Source of the DNA: Verrucomicrobium sp. BvORR106
Lineage (GTDB): Bacteria; Verrucomicrobiota; Verrucomicrobiia; Verrucomicrobiales; Verrucomicrobiaceae
NCBI RefSeq assembly: GCF_000739655.1
Contig: NZ_BATR01000185.1
Span: 1-48,833, forward strand
DNA length: 48,833 nucleotides
Reading direction: 5' to 3'
Shown in pieces: positions 45,301-48,833 of this stretch (its first letter is position 1; every line of letters starts with the position of its first letter). The notes beneath the pieces are model-generated. The model made no database searches and was not told the DNA's origin. It saw only the letters and a program-made list of their open reading frames with translations. The position numbers and the translations under genes are program-made.

Positions 45301-46090
45301 TTCCTTGAGGAGAACGTTCGACCGTGGTGCTTTCACCTGAGACGGGGCAGACCTCCACAGCTTGCTTGGCAGCGTCCGGGCGCTCCCCGGTTTCCAGCCT
45401 CCGCAGGGGGCTCTCGCTGACGGCGAACTCGTTGTCCACCGCCACGCCGTTCAAGGTGGCCGCGCTCACGGACATCTGCCGTCCGCGTCGGCCATAGACA
45501 TGCGCCCGGTACTCCTGGCCATTCAGCGTCGCAAACCGGCGCACCGTGGGCTCTGAGGGATCACTGTCCGGAGAAACGGCCAGCACCTCCAGAGGGCCGA
45601 CGCCGCTGAGCCGCTCCTCCAGCTGAGCCACGATCTCAGGGGGCAAGTCCTGGCGCACCACCATGGGCACCGCTTGCTCCAGGGCCGTGCGCGGATCTGT
45701 CATCACCACCACCTTGAGCGCCTGCCGGTGCTGCTGCGCCAGGCGGATGCCTTCCGGAACCATCGCGGCACGATCTGCTGCGGAAGCCGCAAAGTATCTC
45801 CCGGCCCATTCACGAAAGGCACCGATCTCGGGCTTGGCAGGCTGCGGGAGCTGAATGACTTCTACCAAGGTCGTCGCTGGCAAAGCTGCCACTCCCGTCG
45901 GCACAGAAGGCGGCGCCTTGGCCTTCGCATCCTCCTGGATCTGAGCGTTCGATGTCGGATGCTGGCCTGCACTGGCACTCGATTCAGCGGTACCATTCTT
46001 CTGGGAACCGCTGCCACCACTGGACCACCACATGGCAACAATCGCGGCCACACCGGCTCCCGCGAGGAGCCCTCCTAGAAGCTTCTTCAT
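39344..46090 (-). CDS. Giant secreted metzincin-like protease with Calx-beta and PKD domains
   Basis: A 2248-residue exported protein. The start at 46090 gives the signal MKKLLGGLLAGAGVAAIVAM. A zinc protease domain has HELGHNVGVWH (HExxHxxGxxH, about 453-463) and a Met-turn DVMGSS (about 488-493), as in metzincins. It is followed by a PKD domain (NPNGDTLAYSWDFGD), a carboxypeptidase-regulatory-like beta domain (ISGTVVDGLGNPLPGVRVHN), and about seven Calx-beta domains in a row (repeated FxITRTGSTxxxLxV ... GTDY motifs). Next come a PKD-like domain, a laminin-G/DUF1349-like domain (IIARVRHVAGTSGSARVGVM), another PKD domain, an eighth Calx-beta domain, a calcium-loop sequence (DFDGDGVINLLEY) and a C-terminal beta domain. 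It is probably calcium-stabilised and displayed on the surface or released. No clear sorting motif is seen at the C-terminus. Confidence 0.88.
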   Translation of the reverse strand: MKKLLGGLLAGAGVAAIVAMWWSSGGSGSQKNGTAESSASAGQHPTSNAQIQEDAKAKAPPSVPTGVAALPATTLVEVIQLPQPAKPEIGAFREWAGRYFAASAADRAAMVPEGIRLAQQHRQALKVVVMTDPRTALEQAVPMVVRQDLPPEIVAQLEERLSGVGPLEVLAVSPDSDPSEPTVRRFATLNGQEYRAHVYGRRGRQMSVSAATLNGVAVDNEFAVSESPLRRLETGERPDAAKQAVEVCPVSGESTTVERSPQGTLPPVTVETPAVEAGTQIIYLCDGGHFRQVEEELIAGEGATGGPTAPTGTFPITRVNSTGIRKIIYLRLTFPDALQEPQTEKDAYANLKTIADYFQESSYGRLTFMGTVAPTVLLPRTAAWYITDYNTTGSNSPIMNDAKEAARKLGFPPEDYHHFVVIYTGGPGSFGGLGSVNGPNTWLKTTSVGTAEHELGHNVGVWHSNSWNTSGVSSIGSGANVEYGHTNDVMGSSGSGGHFNASMKEQLQWITPETYTTVRRSGVYRIHQFDQVRQDPGLRYALRVAKDADRDYWLEFRQKLSSNPWFTNGVTLNWSPWGFGSGADNGTALGSNRGTQLLDMTPGSPDDRTDAPLVIGRTFSDYEADVHITPIGKGGTAPESIDVVVNTGTMAAGNLPPTFSLGASATTVALNATVNFTATASDPNGDTLAYSWDFGDKLASFNSTSFSTVSSATASKTFTAAGYYQVQCTVSDMKGGREVRSVLITVGAPSTVTISGTVVDGLGNPLPGVRVHNGLTTSNYRGAYSDATGAFCVTNLSSTAVTLQAVKEGYSLAVSGGGAVQNFTATQSAVKVAIQATDADAAEDSNPGQFRITRTGSTTAALTVYVDFTGTAGLNSDYQLSPAATTTSSPLESFVIPAGSSFLDVAINMVADSAQEGPETVVMSLINASGYQVSGPQTVQVTIADNDTSLPQVALEVDDPEATEGNPADTGRFVISRTGSTASALTVNFTVDASTGSATNGTDFTSISSVVIPAGASFVPLEVTPLNDTLMEGLELVTVTVATNAAYVRHPALISGTVKIIDDETPVVTIAATDATGNENGDPIRFTLTRTGSTTQELVVHYAVGGEALHGADYLALPGFVTFAQGSATAVVDLFPVQDSHGEPAQSVSLQLRSSTQYILGSPSNASASIVDDGDLPVVSVALTDGAVAEGSTANPGTFRITTTGTGSGNITVNFTVTGTAASGVDYTSVGTSVVMGKNTTANVVVTPLNDSLQENAETVVLSVQPSSSYQLDLQSAGTMVIEDDDSVNMVSVTATTNSVTEGGNARFYVSRSVTTTSALVVKLGTAGTATAGTDYTAPAATVTIPASALGVVVDVGTLTDSLVEGAETLALEVLPDPAIEPLYGIESGRATMVLNDGASSGFASSLAFAQTSLTVNEDVGTATLTVNRTGSLAGTSTVNYVIYGGTALGGGVDYRLGTGALTFGPGVSSQTIEAAVQDDLLPEDVETVCVLLQEAGGAALTTATAQCTLLILDNEPRLSLAVESPFAFEGRFGQQLNFRLTRTGSTAAALVVPVAYSGTAVSGTDYPTRPATITIPAGVQEIFSHFPPSADALGEGEETVILTLEQGSGYVLTENRSATACIGDVQQNNAPLLFLRSPRLSTSGLQTAATLWLDVLTADDELPVPATYAWTKASGPGTVTFTAPFAASSGARFSTAGRYVLRLTAGDGAKTSTLDVPVTVLASTNTWSQSDVGTLALPGSGASQYGTHAVNGSGSSLTSSSDTFALRHRRLTGDGEIIARVRHVAGTSGSARVGVMLRESTLVGSRMAAMLMAPATSNLSAAVNRTTASTSASTVSTSGVSPGYWVRLARAGDVITAYDSVDGVQWAQRGAAQTFSGLSSDLLAGIAVVAVSSSTPPRLNTGLVDNVQVIGTADNLAPLANAGPDGTAEVGVPRTLAGVVTDADGPALAGGAQTIAWSQVSGPPGVVFGNASSASTTVTFPQGGVYALRLTADDGGMQTMDEVTITLDTAEVSIYAYHDPAREDGFSPGGFLVLRKGNLSRALVVNFSLAGSVGQEGVDFEPMGTTVTIPVNADSAFILMHAIPDTLAEGSETVQGTLLPGAYYTITEDSVASNYIEDLHADEWRYEQFGANANGPGSGIMEDFDGDGVINLLEYAFHSDATVAGANLPVLSMNGSALTITYTRDRWAQDIEYHPEWSTSLGVNGWSGSGVVEQVTPVDLRFESVRATYTPAPGTPHCFMRVRIVKP

Positions 46091-46290
46091 GTCTTGGCAG
46101 GGGTTTGAAGCAGACCTGGCCCTCTGTGGCCAGTCGTTGAAATGATGGAAGCGCAAATCCTACATGGCGCGTGCGTCTTAACTCAAGACGAATCCCCTTT
46201 CTTAGAGTAATAGGTGTAAGAACCGCATCACTCGCAGCGTGAGGGATGGCTTCCTCTTGACCCCACCCCTTTATCCCTTATCCGTTCCCC

Positions 46291-47412
46291 GTGCCTGTTG
46301 CCCTTGCCGATCTAGGATGGAATCACGAGTTTGAACAAGAGTTCGCCCCTTATGCCGCGAACGATTGGGTGCCTGCACGTCTGATCCGGGACAACAAGAT
46401 TACTTATGGAGCCCTGACGGTCGAGAAGGGCCGCTTTGAAGAGTACGAGGTGGTCATGAGCGGCAAGGTGTACCATGACGCCGCCACGGACGCGGACCTG
46501 CCCGCGGTGGGTGACTGGGTGGCCCTGGAGCTGGGTGATGAAGACCACGACACGGTCATCCGCGCCCGGCTCTCCCGCCAGACCTGCCTCTCCCGCAAGT
46601 CCGCCGGCCACAGCACCGAGGAACAGGTCATTGTGGCCAATCCCACTGTGGTGGTGGTGGTGACCGAGAGCGGCCCCGATCTCAACCTGCGCCGCATGGA
46701 GCGGTACTTCACCGTCATCGGACGTAGCGGAGCCCGTGCAGTGGTGCTGGTGAACAAGTCTGACCTCTTCGCAGCCGATCAGAACCAGGCGGCGGTCGAG
46801 GCCATTCAAGGTCTCAATCCTGATGCGGAGGTGCACCTCTGTAGCGCGATGAAACCGCGCATCTTCAAGCAGACACTGAAGCCCTATCTCACCAAAGGGC
46901 ACACCCTGGCCTTCATCGGATCCAGCGGTGTGGGCAAGTCTGCACTCATCAATGAGCTGCTGGGAGACGAGTTTCAGTTCACCGGCGAAGTGAATGAAAT
47001 CACCGGCAAAGGCCGCCACACCACCACGGCACGGGAGCTTATGGTGCTGCGCAAGGGCGGCATCGTGGTGGACAATCCGGGCATCAAGGAGATCCAGATG
47101 TGGACGGACGAGACGGTCCTGCGGGAACGATTCGCCGACATCGAGGATCTGGCGATGCAATGCCGTTTCCAGGACTGCAAGCATGGCAAGGACGTGGGCT
47201 GCGCCATCCGCATCGCGGTAGAAGAGGGTCGGCTCGACCAAGAACGCCACCTGGGCTACTTGAAGCTGGACGAAGAAATCGCCAAGCTGCTCAAGCGGAA
47301 AAAGACGCGCCAGATGACCGTGGAGCGCCGCTTCAAGCGGGATCACAAGATCAAGGCCCGCAACCGGACAGACCGGATGGAGTACGAGCAGGACCTGCGC
47401 CCCCGAGCGTGA
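46291..47412 (+). CDS. rsgA: Small ribosomal subunit biogenesis GTPase RsgA
   Basis: A 373-residue circularly permuted GTPase that helps mature the 30S subunit. After an N-terminal OB-fold, the GTPase motifs come in permuted order: G4 NKSD (155-158), G1 GSSGVGKS (210-217), G3 DNPG (261-264). A C-terminal zinc knuckle has Cys291, Cys296, His298 and Cys304, and basic helices follow. The HTTT of KGRHTTTAREL is the conserved switch I. The start is a GTG at 46291. It is divergent from the giant protease, with 200 nt between the two starts. Confidence 0.95.
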   Translation: MPVALADLGWNHEFEQEFAPYAANDWVPARLIRDNKITYGALTVEKGRFEEYEVVMSGKVYHDAATDADLPAVGDWVALELGDEDHDTVIRARLSRQTCLSRKSAGHSTEEQVIVANPTVVVVVTESGPDLNLRRMERYFTVIGRSGARAVVLVNKSDLFAADQNQAAVEAIQGLNPDAEVHLCSAMKPRIFKQTLKPYLTKGHTLAFIGSSGVGKSALINELLGDEFQFTGEVNEITGKGRHTTTARELMVLRKGGIVVDNPGIKEIQMWTDETVLRERFADIEDLAMQCRFQDCKHGKDVGCAIRIAVEEGRLDQERHLGYLKLDEEIAKLLKRKKTRQMTVERRFKRDHKIKARNRTDRMEYEQDLRPRA

Positions 47413-47450
47413 GCCTGATGTTCCAAGTCGCCTACTTAAGGTGACGTCAA

Positions 47451-47626
47451 AGGGGGCCAAGGAGCGGCAGTTTGTGCTCGCACAACCGCCGAGCTAAAGC
47501 GGAGTGATCGATCGCCCAATACCCCTGACCTTATGCGGTCTTGCCGCTGTATTGTTCCTTGGAACGCCTCTTCCTCCGGAAACCACCGGCGGTTGTGCAA
47601 GCACAAACCGCCGCTCCTTAGGGGGT
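47451..47626. mobile_element. MITE/REPIN-like element with terminal inverted repeats
   Basis: Left end 47451-47477 (AAGGAGCGGCAGTTTGTGC core) and right end 47601-47626 (reverse complement AAGGAGCGGCGGTTTGTGC) match at 18 of 19 positions. Inside are two copies of the GCGGTTGTGC palindrome in opposite orientation: 47457-47513 (minus) and 47587-47619 (plus, identical in its core to 33311-33343). The plus strand reads AGGGGG just outside the left repeat and at the right boundary, a possible target duplication. No transposase is encoded. It sits in the 326-nt gap between rsgA and the FKBP gene, in which I see no gene. Confidence 0.6.
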
Positions 47627-47738
47627 GCACGGTACCATGGAGGTCCTGTGGGAGACGAGGTTGTGCTTGCCGATGCCCCGGACAGGTCTAGGTTTTCCCT
47701 TCCTAGTCAAAAACCAAACCGAAACACCCACCTGCATC

Positions 47739-48134
47739 ATGTCTGACATTGCCCTCGCCAAAGGCGAAAAGTTTCTTGAAGACAACGCCAAAAAAGAAGG
47801 CGTGACCACCACCGCCAGCGGCCTCCAGTACAAAGTCCTCACCCCGGGCACCGGCAAGAGCCCCAAGGCCACGGACACGGTGCTGGTGCACTACCGCGGC
47901 ACGCTCATCAGCGGCACGGAGTTCGACAGCTCCTACAAGCGCAAGGAGCCCATCAGCTTCCCCCTCAACCGCGTGATCGCTGGCTGGACCGAAGGCGTGC
48001 AACTCATGCAGGAAGGCGCCAAGTTTGAGTTCTACATCCCCTCCAAGCTCGCCTACGGCAGCCGCGGCGCCGGCCGCGACATCGGGCCGAACGAGGCACT
48101 GATCTTTGAAGTGGAACTGCTCAAGGTGAACTAA
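47739..48134 (+). CDS. FKBP-type peptidyl-prolyl cis-trans isomerase
   Basis: A 131-residue single-domain FKBP that catalyses proline isomerisation during protein folding. The start at 47739 (MSDIALAKGEKFLEDN) is chosen because the sequence before it does not look coding. The FKBP core includes TVLVHYRGTLISGTEFDSSY, FPLNRVIAGWTEGVQLM, EFYIPSKLAYGSRGAG and the final ALIFEVELLKVN, with the usual Tyr, Phe, Asp and Trp pocket residues. No signal peptide is seen, so it is probably cytoplasmic; the short helical N-terminus resembles the dimerisation part of FkpA/Mip proteins. Monocistronic, with a strong terminator. Confidence 0.93.
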   Translation: MSDIALAKGEKFLEDNAKKEGVTTTASGLQYKVLTPGTGKSPKATDTVLVHYRGTLISGTEFDSSYKRKEPISFPLNRVIAGWTEGVQLMQEGAKFEFYIPSKLAYGSRGAGRDIGPNEALIFEVELLKVN

Positions 48135-48179
48135 GTTCTCCTCCATCTCTCTGGCCCGTCATCTTGATGGGCCAAACAA

Positions 48180-48221
48180 AACAGGTCATAAAAGCCGCTG
48201 GCTCTTATGACCTGTTTTTTT
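48180..48221 (+). terminator. Strong rho-independent terminator of the FKBP gene
   Basis: A 16-bp stem with one mismatch (ACAGGTCATAAAAGCC / GGCTCTTATGACCTGT), loop GCT, followed by seven Ts. It lies about 45 nt after the stop codon. Confidence 0.93.
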
Positions 48222-48333
48222 GATCTAGAACGACGAAACGGACCCAGATTCAGAAACCCAAATTCTTTGAATTCGGTCTAAAAATCAGTCTCTTCGCCCT
48301 CTGTGGTTAGTTTGAATTTCGTTCTCCAGCCCC

Positions 48334-48833
48334 TCACTTCACCACCGGACGCAGCACCACGTTGCGGAAGTCGATGTTGGTGTGGTCGCCCTGAAAATAG
48401 ATCGGGCCGGGCTTGAACTCATCGCTGGAAATGGCGCCACCCGTGCAACCCAGCACCGGCTGGTTGTCGATGATGGTCTTGCCATTGAGGATCACCGTGA
48501 GATGGCGGTCCACCAGGGTGATGTCGAAGGTCTGCCACTCACCAATGGCTTTCTCTGCCGCCACGGACGGCGTGATGCGGCTGTAGAGCGCGCCCATGTT
48601 GTGGGAGTCCAGCGGCTTGCCGAAGCTCTCCGCCACTTGGACCTCATAGATGCCACGCAGGTAAATCCCGCTGTTGCTGTCCTTCTGGGTACGGACTTCC
48701 AGCTTCAGGTTAAAGTCCTCGAACTCCTTCTCCGTGCGGAGGTTGCCGTGGTGCTTGCCCTTCTCCACGCGGTTCTGCAGCACGCCGTCTGCGACGCTCC
48801 AGCCATTGTCCGCCTTGGGGTTCATCAGCGCCC
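48334..48833 (-). CDS. 3-keto-disaccharide hydrolase (DUF1080) domain protein, 5' end cut by the window
   Basis: The last 165 or so residues of a DUF1080 protein, a concanavalin-like beta-sandwich family now often named 3-keto-disaccharide hydrolase. Visible blocks are WSVADGVLQN, FEDFNLKLEVRTQKDSNSG then IYLRGIYEVQV, GEWQTFDITLVDRHLTVILN and the ending GPIYFQGDHTNIDFRNVVLR. The frame is open to the window edge beyond the Met at 48825, so that Met is probably internal and the signal peptide lies outside. Such proteins are very frequent in Verrucomicrobia and Planctomycetes. Confidence 0.88.
   Translation of the reverse strand, partial: ALMNPKADNGWSVADGVLQNRVEKGKHHGNLRTEKEFEDFNLKLEVRTQKDSNSGIYLRGIYEVQVAESFGKPLDSHNMGALYSRITPSVAAEKAIGEWQTFDITLVDRHLTVILNGKTIIDNQPVLGCTGGAISSDEFKPGPIYFQGDHTNIDFRNVVLRPVVK

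Noticed and set aside
46200-46290. A sigma-70 promoter for rsgA at TTGACC (46257-46262)
   Set aside because: The matching -10 (TATCCG) is poor and would lie almost on the start codon.
46312-47460. Open frame of 382 codons on the minus strand across rsgA
   Set aside because: Shadow of rsgA, whose GTPase and zinc motifs are complete on the plus strand.

Overview
The window looks like part of a chromosome of a member of the Verrucomicrobiota, probably a Verrucomicrobium-like genus; this is inferred from gene content, not from a database match. The signs are the paired DUF1552 and DUF1592-type planctomycete cytochrome proteins, a 3-keto-disaccharide hydrolase (DUF1080) gene, GYF_2/DUF4190 membrane proteins, a giant Calx-beta surface protein, high GC, weak Shine-Dalgarno sequences and many short palindromic intergenic repeats. 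No rRNA, tRNA, CRISPR array, insertion sequence with a transposase, or prophage was recognised.

Layout. (1) 350-13244, minus strand: a nine-gene glycan operon, transcribed in the order rfbF, rfbG, C-methyltransferase, SDR reductase, then five family 2 glycosyltransferases, with several stop/start overlaps. The first four genes fit synthesis of a CDP-linked, C-methyl-branched 6-deoxyhexose, which the glycosyltransferases would then use to build a surface glycan. A divergent membrane O-acyltransferase (13645-15426) may decorate it. (2) 15548-19459: a DUF1552/DUF1592 secreted pair. (3) 19932-25684, minus strand: a tight three-gene module of a TerB-N/TerB-C protein, a DUF2791 (BrxD-like) P-loop ATPase and an Lhr/BrxHI-like superfamily 2 helicase. 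It has no BREX methylase, phosphatase or other core gene beside it and is the best candidate here for an under-described, probably defensive, system. (4) 25951-30096: an S-adenosylmethionine cycle locus. metK and ahcY lie on the minus strand, separated by a four-helix-bundle (S23/IVS family) gene enclosed in a long imperfect inverted repeat. Divergent from metK is an ArsR-methyltransferase fusion that probably senses SAM or SAH.

(5) 30137-32825: two tandem GYF_2/DUF4190 membrane proteins and an outer-membrane beta-barrel protein with a clear terminator. (6) 32912-33831: a gene-free stretch filled with dispersed repeats. (7) 33902-38564: xylose isomerase, an orphan amino-acid-type binding lipoprotein, a dienelactone hydrolase and an unrecognised exported or anchored protein. 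(8) 38612-38789: more palindromic repeats, followed by a GIY-YIG protein and a 2248-residue secreted metzincin with about eight Calx-beta domains. (9) 46291-48833: RsgA, a MITE/REPIN-like repeat, an FKBP prolyl isomerase with a strong terminator, and a DUF1080 gene cut by the window edge.

Two repeat families stand out. One has the head GTTGGAGTWCC followed by a short hairpin whose stem changes between copies but stays paired. The other has a core of about 33 nt built on GCGGTTGTGC/GCACAAACCGC. Both occur as inverted pairs, as in REPIN elements.
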